The position numbers and the translations under genes were made by a program. This document shows positions 54,383 to 64,000 of a DNA stretch of 64,000 nucleotides, piece by piece. The notes beneath the pieces were generated by a model. It ran no database searches, was not told the DNA's origin, and was given only the letters and a program-made list of their open reading frames with translations. Origin of the DNA: Acephala macrosclerotiorum (lineage: Eukaryota > Ascomycota > Leotiomycetes > Helotiales > Mollisiaceae); the NCBI GenBank assembly GCA_014904845.1, contig MU119234.1, positions 186,001-250,000 on the forward strand, written 5' to 3'. How positions within the stretch are numbered: position 1 is the stretch's first letter; each line of letters begins with the position of its first letter.

Positions 54383-55126
54383 AGCGTGTGCAATCAATTT
54401 TATGGTGCGACTGAGAGCAGCAATTTTTAGGAGTGTTTGATGTTCAGGCAAAGATGGAAACAGATGTCAAGTTGCAGCTATAGAATACGTTTCCGTTTGC
54501 AGAAATAAATCCGAAAGCTTGAGAGGGAACAGAGGACAAAGACAATTCTCCAGCACTGAAACTATATCGATGCCTCTTTAGTGACAAGTTCGGCCTCCTT
54601 AAACAAGAGTAACCAGCAGAAGTCGAAAGCAAATACGAAACGTATTGGCCGAAGGTCGGTCAGTTAGTGGCTGCGTAGTCCCCCTCTCTTCAAGGTAACC
54701 GAGACGCCTGGTCGAGGCAGTGGGTCAAGGCGTGAAGCCGAGACCACGGATCCTTGGAATAATGGCTCCACATAACCAATATCCACAACGGATGGAAATT
54801 AGATGTATTCCTATCGCGCTCGTGAGATATTCCCCGCGTGCGACTACCTCAGAGTGTGAAGGTGGGGTGCAAGCCTTGTCCAAGTTCTGATGTGAACAGG
54901 TTCGTTTCACGGGTGGCTGCGTAACCACTTAGCGCTAAGTTAATAACCCGGGACGAACGATTGAAGGATTCCGAGTTGTAGCTCTCCACATCATCGCTCT
55001 TGAATGTACTCGAGCAATAAGAAGGTCGTTAGAGCGTGCCAAAATTTTGTCAAGTGCACATAACTACTTCGCACAAAATACCAATCAACGAACACGATTA
55101 AATTCTCGAACTTCCCTCAATTAAGC
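54383..55126. other. Intergenic, no gene recognised
   Basis: About 0.7 kb with only chance ORFs. Confidence 0.4.
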
Positions 55127-55433
55127 TCAATCTGCACTATTATAGATATCTCTAATTTCTGCCACAATTTGACTTTGATCCAAGTCATTACCGTGACGCC
55201 TCTTTCCTACCCATAAAGCGAAAATGTGTCTGGTTGCATTCTTGGGCACAGTATCGAGAGCTACTGCCCATTATCTGACAACGATCAACGGGTGTCCGTA
55301 GATATCACATCCTAACAGTAGGTATGTACATACGAGGATCTGCAGGATGAACGACTGGAGCAGAGGTAGAGGATGTAGGAGGCTGGTTTAGCTTCTCAGA
55401 TGGCTTGAGAATTGGGATGATTTTGAGAGGCAT
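55127..55433 (-). CDS. Small two-exon protein, 78 residues
   Basis: The exons are 55334-55433 (MPLKIIPILKPSEKLNQPPT) and 55127-55263. The 70-nt intron (GTATGT...GGGCAG) joins phase 1 to its complement exactly. Exon 1 is Pro/Ser-rich. Exon 2 codes a compact charged segment (RHIFALWVGKRRHGND, IVAEIRDIYNSAD). No family is recognised and no signal peptide is seen. The evidence is the clean splice and the codon-like composition of both parts. The exons are too short to exclude chance. A second tiny gene of the same plan lies 1.1 kb away. Confidence 0.45.
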
Positions 55434-56491
55434 GCTGAAAATTGAGGGCTTTTCGATTGCAAATCAAAGTAGAGAGCTATCAAAAGCTTGCATTCTTGGA
55501 TTGAATTGCGAGTGAGTTGGAAGAGAGTGAATCGAAAGAAAGCTAGAGTGCCACTGGGCATAGTTATATGGGCTCAGAAGAGGTAGATTTGCAGCAGCAT
55601 AAACTGGGCGAGAGAATCTATCGGTGACAGAAGAAGCAATTGAAATTTAATATTAGTTACAGAAATCAGGCAAGCTCAATGATCGAGTATGATTGAACAC
55701 ATATTATCACTGTGACTGTCTTCCGGCGCATAGCCAGGATTCATCTGCCTCGTGATTGGACGCTTTTTTTATCTGCGCGGCTGATTATTTATCCAGCCAG
55801 TCAGTCGTCGTACATCCCTAATACTGGTTTGCATAGTCAGGCTCACAGCCTTGTCTGCGGAGGTTGAGAACCCTGCGATTGGTAGCCATGGACCGGTTTC
55901 AGCTTGGAAATGTGCCTGCATTGCAGGGTTCGCCAATAATCAGCTTCGCGCCCCCCGAGCCTCGCGTTGTAAAGGGAGACCGGTTGTGTGCGTCGGCGGT
56001 GCCGTATCTACAGTACTCGGAATCTCCGAGCCTCTTAGGCCTCCGGCCAAAGTGAATTTTGAGAGGCTTCGAGCTATGTCGAACTTCACTCAGCCTTGTG
56101 ACTTGGTGGCTCGTGACTTTTGTATAAACCAGACGCATCACTAAAGTCTAGAGGCTATTTGACGGCCGGGTCATGTACTTAGTGTGAACGACAGAGCAGC
56201 TAGAAGCAATGCTTGATGAGGGAAAAGTCAATTTGCAAAGAACATCACGAATCAAGAGAGGAAAAGCAAATTAAGCAGGGCGTGATTTGGAGGTTGAGAA
56301 GAAGGACAACTGCGATATCGACGGTACATATGAGGTGTCATATTCGAATTGTAGCAGGGGCATATAAGAATCAACAAGAAAGGCCAAGATCCACCAATAG
56401 AAACGGGAATGCCTTGCTTGCTTTCGCTGGCATGCAGTCAAGAGCTCCATGCTTCCAATGAGCTTATATTCCTGTCTTGCTCCCATCCGAA
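55434..56491. other. Intergenic, no gene recognised
   Basis: About 1 kb. The phrase ATCGGTGACAGAAGAAG near 55621 recurs near 56982, a short dispersed repeat of unknown meaning. Confidence 0.4.
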
Positions 56492-56760
56492 TCACGATGT
56501 TCCTTCAGAGAACTCAAGGATGTCCCCTGCTTCGTCTTGTGTGTAGATGTAGGCACGTTGGTATGCGTTGGTTTCGACAATCATTGACCATAGGCTAGAT
56601 CAGATCAGCAAGGGCACAGGCATAGCAAGAAGAGAGGAGCAAGGACGTACATGTATCTAATGGATGCTGGGTAATGGGTTTCAAAGGAGCCGCAACGATT
56701 GTGGACTTGACTGATACCGCAGTTGGGTCTGGCGTGGGTGGAGTGAAGTTGGCGGGCATG
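56492..56760 (-). CDS. Small two-exon protein, 70 residues
   Basis: The exons are 56651-56760 (MPANFTPPTPDPTAVSVKST) and 56492-56594. The intron of 56 nt (GTACGT...GATCTAG, with CTGATCT before it) joins phase 2 correctly. Exon 1 is Pro/Thr-rich. Exon 2 reads ILWSMIVETNAYQRAYIYT and DEAGDILEFSEGTS. Layout and orientation match the small gene at 55127-55433, but the second exons are not clearly homologous. The function is unknown. RNA evidence would be needed to confirm it. Confidence 0.45.
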
Positions 56761-57907
56761 GTGGAGGATTCTTCGATTGACGAAGGCAGAAATTGACTTT
56801 CGTTCTTTGGATTGCAGTATGCCTAAGAGAGCTGACTCGTTTGAATGGCAATTGCAGTGAAAATTCCTCGGAAGGAGGAAAGAAGATCAACGCGGCCGCT
56901 GGACTTCAATCATATATGCCCCAATCTCCTGCGAGGCGAACAACTTGATTGTTGGCACTACATCTCGGACAGGAATTACATCGGTGACAGAAGAAGAGGT
57001 AAGCAGGATGAATGCTGGGAATCCATTATCAACCATCATCGAATAATGAATTTGTGTGGAGGGAGGTCGTGTGGCGAAAAATCAATCTGTGCTTGAGATG
57101 GTCTATCTGTGTGTTGTCTCGGACGCTGCACGCACTTCTTCACTTTGTGGACAGGGATGCACCAGCAGCTACGAGCAATCCTTCATAACTTCGGCAGATG
57201 AAATTGTTGTGGTTAGTCTGGTGTGGCTTTCCTGCGGGTCATCAATCTCGCAAGCCCTCGAAACGGCCCACGGTACCCAGGCGCCCAGCTTGTGTGATGA
57301 TGCAGAAATGGAGCTGCAACCAGATCACATATCACAAGTAACATCGGCCACCGAAGTAATCAGTTGCCTTGAAAGATCGCAGCGTTACTGATTGTAGCGA
57401 ATAAGAGGTCGCGGTGGCTTGCATAGGTGGTCTCAAGTCACTACGCGAGGAAGCTACTTCGCCTACAAATCTGCATGCGAGTGCGTTCGTGAAAGTCACG
57501 TCACAAGCGATAACTCTAAAATGCTACGACAGCGAAGGCTCGTAAGCCGAGCAACGAAGAGCAAATCAACGCCTTCTAAACTCTGCAGACTAAGGCTAGG
57601 GTAGGCACCTGCCGAGAGGAATAGAACAAGACAAGCGTCTGCTGAAAAAAGAGTTCAAAATTGAAGAAAAAGGCACTTGCCGTGATAGCTTGTTGGGGGC
57701 AGGGACTGGCTGGCCCGGGAAGCACTGTCTCCCTGGCCTCAATGAACCAGCATCTTTCCGTGAGACAGTAAGAAGTAAAGATTGATCATTCGTAATATGC
57801 AATCCCAGTCCAGTTTTTTTGTATCCAAAAATCAACGCATCTCTAGTACCGTAACATACCATAACTCTCATTCTACCCCTCTACCCCGCAATACCTCTCA
57901 TCACTTC
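56761..57907. other. Intergenic, no gene recognised
   Basis: About 1.1 kb with short ORFs on both strands, none convincing. Confidence 0.4.
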
Positions 57908-59375
57908 TCATCTCTTCAACCGACACTCAATATTCGCCTGCGTCCCAAAACTAAAAGGCCAAATCTTGACCAGCTCCAATCCCGCCGCATCAAGAATCCC
58001 CTCAAACTCCCCTTTTGTCTTCTCCTTCCCATTCAACATCATCATTGAGAAATCCATCCAGTAGATCGTCATATCATCTCCCATCTCCGTCTTGTCGGGT
58101 AAGACCATGTCTGCGATGATGAGGCGAGAGGTGGGGCCCATTGCAGAGGCGATGTTTTTGAGGATTTTGATGCAGGGCGGTTCATAGAAATCGTGGAGGA
58201 TGCGGCGGAGGAAGTACACGTGTGCATCTATTGTCATGTGAGCAAGGTATTCGGCAGTCAAGATGCCATTCTCTAGTCTCCCACGGAGGCAAAGGCGTGG
58301 AAAGGATGGTTAACTTACTCTTCACAGGTTGTGGTTCGAAGAAATCGATGACCATCGTCTCGATTCCAGGGATGTCCTCAGGTGTCAAGCTCGAAATGAC
58401 ATCCGCCCTATCTTGCAAAATGAGTTTCCCTTTGCCTCCAAAACTAGCCTCCGTCTCTTTCCCTATTGCTACCAAACAGTGCCCTCTGTTCCCCGCAATA
58501 TCCACAACAAACGCTCTCTCAGGTTCGGCTTCCACCTCGGCTTTGAGCGAGGTCCAAGGAAACATGCCCAGAATCGGGACCTGATTGTCCATCTGCGTCA
58601 TGGTCATGTTGAACATATTGAAACGATCCGGATTATGACTGATAGCCTCATAATACGTCAATCCCTCCAGACCAAACGCCCACGCGAAAGGCGATTTCTT
58701 GAGATCGAAAAGGTCTTCGCGCGTATGCGACTTGAAGTAATCTGGGAGTTTGATGAAAGCTTTCAATTGTTCCATACTGTGAAATTGTCAGTGAGAGATA
58801 GAAAGGAAATCGGAGGAAGGAAGACCAAATACGGAAGAACTCCCGTGATCCTGGGCTGGCGTATGCTAAGGATTTAGCGTTGTGAGCGAATGTGCTCGGT
58901 GCCGTTTCGACAGCAATGCCTTGAATGACACAGAGTCTCAATGCTCTTGCTGTACACATTATCAGCGACTCGACATCTCGTGATATCAGATCAGACACGT
59001 ACCTATCGCAGACTCCTCGATATTTATGATAGCAGCGATCTCCTTTGGCGTGACGACCCCCTCTTTCGGCATCTTCTCCAACGCCCCCGTCTCAACCAAC
59101 AGATGCAGCGCTGATATCACCGAAGTCTATCACCCATCAATCGTCAACCGATCTCCCAATCTCAACGCAGGATCTCAAATGACACTCACATCCTCCCATT
59201 GTTTCATAATCCTATCAAACGGATTCTCCAACAAAAAGCGCAGCTTATCAGCCTCCTTCAACAACCTCATCTGCTCATTCTGATTCCCGTCGAACTGCTT
59301 GACTGCAGCTGCGAAGTCTTCGGCTGCTTTGATCAGTTCCGCATTCGGTCCTTGAGGGGGAGTAGGAGCTGCCAT
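57908..59375 (-). CDS. SAM-dependent O-methyltransferase (caffeate/sterigmatocystin OMT type)
   Basis: Proposed exons are 59190-59375, 59003-59126, 58841-58949, 58319-58776 and 57908-58227, giving 398 residues. The N-terminal part is a dimerisation and winged-helix region (TSVISALHLLVETGALEKMP, GVVTPKEIAAIINI). The SAM-binding strand is VVDIAGNRGHCLVAIG, corresponding to the VDVGGGxGH of the family. The catalytic base is probably His304 of YFLRRILHDFYEPPC. The C-terminal GEFEGILDAAGLELVKIWP is also typical. The donor of exon 3 (GTTCTT) is poor. The better-looking GTATTT eight bases on breaks the frame, so this junction is unsure or the gene is damaged. A secondary-metabolite substrate is likely. 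The gene diverges from a LaeA-like methyltransferase. Confidence 0.82.
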
Positions 59376-60102
59376 CGTGATTGGATCGTACTCGTACGAC
59401 GTTGAGGTCAATCAATACTAAGATCGGCTCTCGGATGGATCCGGAAGATGTCGCGTATGCGATTGCTCGTTACCGGGCGGCTGGGACTGCTACGCTGACC
59501 GAGCGAAGAATAAGGTTTTAATTTATGTACGGAGTATGCTGAAAGATCGAGTCGCACAGAGATCGACGGATTAGTATCAACAAATCACGTGGGCATCTTC
59601 TTCGATCGCTATTGTGAACCTGGTGAGGCACGTTCCAGGCTCGAGTGGGGGTTTCGTTCTACCTTCTCACCTTCCAGATGAAGTCTCGAATGGGTAGGTC
59701 CACGCCAATAGACTTCTGGCGTGCTGTGCTGTACTGTGCCTCTCGGGTGAGCGTCCGCCAAGTTTTAGGACACGCCACCACCAATATCAGAGGCGGAGAT
59801 GCTGGCTGCTTGACATTCAACACCCAATCACCATTGAAGCATCTCGCATTATCCAGTATTTTGCTGCACTAGTGGTGAATCACTATCCCTAGGCTGGACA
59901 ACTCCCGCATAAGATAGTGTGCCGATTCTGGAAGATCATTTGATTTGACCTATTTGGGAACGGGTGAAGCCGAGGACGTCTGACCTGAAGATATTTGTTT
60001 TTTGCAGTGGCTTCACTCCTTGTGGAACGTTCGTATATACTGAGGTGGACTCTAGGTGGATAGTAACGGGTTCCTGCGTTTTGATCGAAAAGAGTCGTCG
60101 AG
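59376..60102. promoter_or_regulatory. Divergent promoter between two methyltransferase genes
   Basis: About 0.7 kb. An in-frame upstream ATG for the O-methyltransferase lies at 59411-59409 region (TSTSYEYDPIT would precede). CACGTG occurs near 59586. No gene is seen. Confidence 0.45.
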
Positions 60103-61451
60103 ATGACTGATCAAGTAGAGGTGGATGTGCACCCTGCAACGATCGCTCAACCGGATGAGACCGAGGCAGATGAGGAGGAGTTCGAAATAATTGAGGCTCA
60201 CGATGAGGGTTTTGAGGATGAGGTATGTGTCTCTAGCAACTGAGAAGGGAGGAGGGAGATATCTAACAACGACCAGGGCCAGGGGGCGAGTATCGCAGGA
60301 AGTTCATTGACTTCCCTATCATCGAGTATCATTCGAGGCGTGACCGAGAATGGAAGAACGTATGCTGCGTACGGAAAAGAAGGTGCGCACCCTCTCCTCG
60401 CTGTCGAAAATGTGAGAGAAGGTTATTGATGGACTCCAGAATACGGAATGCCAATGGACGAGCAAGAAATGGACCGAATCGACATGTCCCACGCAAAATA
60501 CTACATGCTCCTCGAAAAGAAACGCTTCCTCGCGCCCATCTCCGAACATCCCCAGAAGATCTTGGATTTGGGATGTGGGACTGGCATCTGGGCGATTGAT
60601 GTTGCAGACGAGTACCCCTCAGCGGAGGTATGCAGCGGTCCACAAACTCGAAGGGGTAGAACTGACATGAATACTAGGTCATCGGAGTAGACATCGCTCC
60701 CATCCAACCAAAATGGTAATTCCCCTAAATGTCTCCTTCTCCAACCATCCCAAGTCGTCTTTTCTGACAAAGTGTCCCAGGGTCGCCCCCAACTGTCGCT
60801 TCGAAATCGACGACATCGAACAACCCTGGACCTACCGCCCCTCCACCTTCGACTTCATTTTCGCGCGGGACCTCCTTTTGTCCATCCGCGACTTCCCCCA
60901 TCTAATATCCCAAGTCTACACTGCGTTAAAACCCGGCGGATGGATCGAATTCCAATGCATATACGGAGCTGTAGGATGTGATGACGAGAGTTTACCGGCA
61001 GATTGTGATTTTAGGAAGTTTAATAAGTATGTGTTAGCAGCAGCGAAACATATGGGGTGTCCGCTTGAAGATGCAGAAAAATATAAACAGTGGTTTGAGG
61101 AAGCGGGGTTCGAGGCGGTGGTGGAGAAGAAGTACAAGATACCATCAAACCCTTGGCCCAAAGACCCACGACTACGCCTGATAGGCGCGTTTGAATTGGA
61201 GATGTTCCTGAATGGATTGGAAGGTATGAGTTTGAGATTGTTTGAGAGGGCGATGGGGTGGAGTGCTGAGGAGACGACGGTCTTTTTAACGGGAGTAAGA
61301 AAAGACATCAGGAATCAGAGGTTTCATGTTTATTATCCTTTGTGAGTGCCCTGAGTTCCTAAAGAGGCAGGGATGAGGGGGAGGGGAATTGAGCTGACTT
61401 GATTTTAGTTATGTTGTATATGGGAGGAAACCGGAGACGGCGAAGTCGTGA
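60103..61451 (+). CDS. LaeA-like SAM-dependent methyltransferase
   Basis: The six exons are 60103-60222, 60277-60382, 60440-60627, 60678-60715, 60781-61341 and 61409-61451. All are GT-AG and phase-consistent, giving 351 residues. The head is acidic (DETEADEEEFEIIEAHDEGF). Then come YAAYGKEEYGMPMDEQEMDR, the SAM motif ILDLGCGTGIWAIDVA (about residues 116-131), VIGVDIAPIQPKWVAPN and the post-motif FEIDDIEQPWTY. This is the class that includes LaeA/Llm proteins, which control secondary metabolism, as well as many small-molecule methyltransferases. The sequence alone does not separate the two. ALKPGGWIEFQ and YVVYGRKPE near the end also fit. The 38-nt exon 4 is short but needed for the motif. Confidence 0.9.
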
Positions 61452-62118
61452 CAAGGATGGCGAACGTGATGAAGCAAGCGGATCTATGAACGGGAAAGCA
61501 GATGCTGGGTGCCTTGGGGCAAGGAGTTGGCTTGGGATTATGTATGGGTCGAATAAAGGTTGATAGGGCTATCTTGGATGGTGACATGAGCGATGAGGAG
61601 TCTAAGTTTGATTTGGCCTGAAAAAGTGACAGTGTTTATAAACATCTGGGTATGTAATCTTCGAATGCTCTCGAATTCGGGTCAAGACAGGATTCTTCAC
61701 TCTATTGAGAACGAGAAAACTCCTCAACTATAGGCACCGCCGTCTGAATTAAGGAAAATTGCAGAACTTCGCGAACCTACATGCACTTGAAGACGCCCCG
61801 ACAATAATCCTCAAATGTCTTGCAGCCACTTGGCTGGGAAGGGTTGTACAATCGCCCCTGAGTCAACTATGACAGTAGTCTGGGAAATGTTGTTGAAAGC
61901 ATCGAAGCTCCATCCATTCAGCAGCTAGTAGTCCTTGAGAGAACTCCATCACCCCCTGCCGCCAACACAGCACTCTTAGCTGCGTTTCCAAACTCCATTT
62001 TCATTTCCTATCATTCAAGTCTCGTCCCCGATGTCAATGTTCCTTCGCTCTCATCATCATTCGTTTCTCATTGTGTCGTTTGTTGGGCTGCTGCTGTTGA
62101 TCCCGGCCAAAGTCGCCC
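61452..62118. other. Convergent intergenic region
   Basis: Lies between the ends of the LaeA-like and GH15 genes. No gene or repeat is seen. Confidence 0.4.
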
Positions 62119-64000
62119 TCAGCGCTTGAACTCCGTCGCGCGATCAAGATTGAACGCAGCACTGATCAGAGCTAGATGACTGAAAGCTTGTGGTGTATTC
62201 CCCAGCTGCTCACCTGATCTCGAGATCTCTTCTGAGAACATCCCTAAGTGATTCGAGAAGCTCAACATATTCTCGAAGACATTGACAGCTCGGGTAAGGT
62301 ACTTTTTGTCGTACACACCGGCACGAGTCATTGCTTCAACGAGCCAGAAGGTACACATGCTGAAGGCACCTTCGCGGCCGCCAACACCATCTTCAGAACG
62401 CTCGGTATCATAGCGATAGACCAGACCAGTCGACGTAAGACCTCCTTTATCCGGAGGCAAGAGGATACGGTCCATTGTTCGAAGAAACCGAGGATCATTG
62501 GGCGAGATGAAAAACACTAGAGGGGCGATGAGGATCGAGGAGTCAAGATAGTCGCCGCTTTCATAGCTTTGAACGAAGCAGCGGATCTCACGACTGTAGC
62601 CCTTCTCCATGATGTCTTCGTAAATTGTGTCGCGAATAGTCATCCACTTGTTGCGATTAGGGCATGGCAAACATCTCTTTTCGGCGAGGCGAAGCCCACG
62701 ATCGAATGCTACCCAAAGCATGACCTTGGAGTAAGTGTAGTTCTGCTTTCTACTTCGGACCTCCCAGATGGACATGTCCGGTTCTTGCCAAATGGTCATT
62801 ACATAGTCTGTCATTTGTCAGCTTGGATTCAATGATAATGGATTCGAACGCACCTAAAATCTCCCGTATCGCCACCCATTGCTCCCAAGTCACAGGCTTC
62901 CCATATTTATTGTACAGGTAGATCCCGTCCATGAGCTCCCCATAGATGTCGAATTGCAGGTGGAAGGCAGCGCCATTACCGATTCGGACGGGTTTGCTGT
63001 CACGGTACCCAGAAAGATGGCTAAATTCTCATCAGTTCCGGATTTCGTAATCAACTCGCAGATACTTACTCAAACTCAATTTCCGGGATCTCGGTTTCCC
63101 CACGAATTGTGAACATGATGGGCAGTGCTCCTTCTGGCGATCTCGATTTTCTGAATCTCTCGCTGATAAAGTCCATGTAAGCATCGGCTTCTTCAACGAA
63201 CCCCATTCGAAGCAGGATGTAGATAGTGAAGCTAGAGTCACGGACCCAGCAGAATCGATAGTCCCAATTCCTAACACCTCCAATGTCCTCAGGAATGGAG
63301 AAAGTTGGTGCGGCAATAATAGCACCAGTTGGTTCGTAGGTCAGAAGCTTCAAGATTAACAAGCTTCTGTTGACAATTTCTCGCCAGCGTCCCTTGTATC
63401 TGCTCTTCGAGATCCAGTTAAACCAGAATGTCTGCGTGTCATGCTGCTGGGTGTCGAGTACTTCGGTTGTTACGTCTCGAGTAACATGGTTTGGGATATC
63501 GTCTCGTAGAACAAATGATATTGCCTGGCCCTCAAGAAGATGGATGTGCGCCACAACGCCATCTCCAAGCATACCTGCTTTCTTTTCTTTTCGGAACGTG
63601 ACTGCTGGACAAGAAGCGGTATGTTCTTCTCCATGGTCTATCGTAACATCGAGTTGTAAATTGACGTCTCCGCTGGAGAAGGTCACTGTCTTGCTGTCAA
63701 GGCATCCCGGTGGATGTTCCGGGAGAAGGATTGTGGTCGTATGCTTGGTTCGGGCGTAATTGAACGCTGGGAAGATTTCGACCTCTACAGAAAATATACT
63801 AGTCTGAGAAATATTATCTGCCAAAGATTGCAGAAATGGTGCTTACCCAGATCAACCTCTCCACGAATGCACTCAACCCTTCTCACCAACCATTTCTTCA
63901 ATTCGTCTTGTACTGTGACAGCTTCTCTGTAGGGCATCTGCTTTGGAGCTTTGGTGACAACACGACTATCCTTTGGACGTGGAAAGAAGTCCACTAAATC
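62119..64000 (-). CDS. GH15-type glycoside hydrolase (trehalase/glucoamylase-like), 5' end outside window
   Basis: Visible exons are 63847-64000 (open to the window edge), 63070-63784, 62854-63020 and 62119-62807. The introns of 62, 49 and 46 nt are in phase and about 574 residues are seen. The N-terminal portion ([32 protein letters not shown]) is the beta-rich trehalase-like domain. The catalytic barrel has [38 protein letters not shown] and [17 protein letters not shown], all family signatures. GH15 enzymes invert alpha-linkages of glucose. This domain pair is typical of intracellular trehalase- or dextranase-like members, not of secreted starch-binding glucoamylase. The substrate is not certain. 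No truncation is seen within the window. Confidence 0.9.

Noticed and set aside
1..64000. CRISPR arrays, rRNA, integrons or bacterial operons
   Set aside because: None seen. Introns and gene families show eukaryotic (fungal) nuclear DNA.

Overview
The window looks like nuclear DNA of a filamentous ascomycete (Pezizomycotina). Genes have short GT-AG introns of 46 to 276 nt. Typical fungal families are present: Zn2Cys6 regulators, a LaeA-like methyltransferase, HET-domain genes, 2EXR proteins, an Ssr4 (DUF1750) chromatin subunit and a cellular RNA-dependent RNA polymerase. Several decayed genes carry stops one C-to-T step from CAA, CAG or CGA, as expected for repeat-induced point mutation (RIP). 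A leotiomycete is my guess, not something the sequence proves. All gene models were spliced by hand from frame, phase and GT-AG signals.

Layout. (1) 1-17.3 kb: a one-strand (+) run of about nine coiled-coil protein genes with no recognisable catalytic domain. One of them is a dead copy split by a 1463-bp transposable element at 1446-2908, which has a perfect 8-bp target duplication, 10-bp terminal repeats and long decayed inverted arms. (2) 17.5-33 kb: conserved core genes. These are proteasome beta5 (-), a UPC2-like Zn2Cys6 regulator (-), an RNA-silencing RdRP (+), the SWI/SNF-RSC subunit Ssr4 (-), 6-phosphogluconate dehydrogenase (-) and an RBM42-like RRM protein (+). (3) 33.4-42 kb: an accessory block with two HET-domain pseudogenes, a pseudogene joining a fungal STAND-type N-terminus to a Ras-like GTPase, a CAP-domain protein and two small secreted-protein candidates. 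One of these is a 59-residue ORF at 41697-41876 (-). (4) 42.5-44.1 kb: an RBR-type E3 ubiquitin ligase. (5) 45.1-54.4 kb: five 2EXR-domain genes or relics, all on the minus strand. They enclose an alpha/beta hydrolase that diverges from a Zn2Cys6 regulator. (6) 55-64 kb: two very small spliced genes, a divergent pair of SAM-dependent methyltransferases (O-methyltransferase and LaeA-like), and the 3' part of a GH15-type glycosidase running off the window end.

The most unusual points are the coiled-coil gene array, the 2EXR array, the well-bounded transposable element inside one coiled-coil gene, and an in-frame TAA in the large coiled-coil gene (14607). The base change that would make this TAA also makes a good splice donor for a 63-nt in-frame intron.
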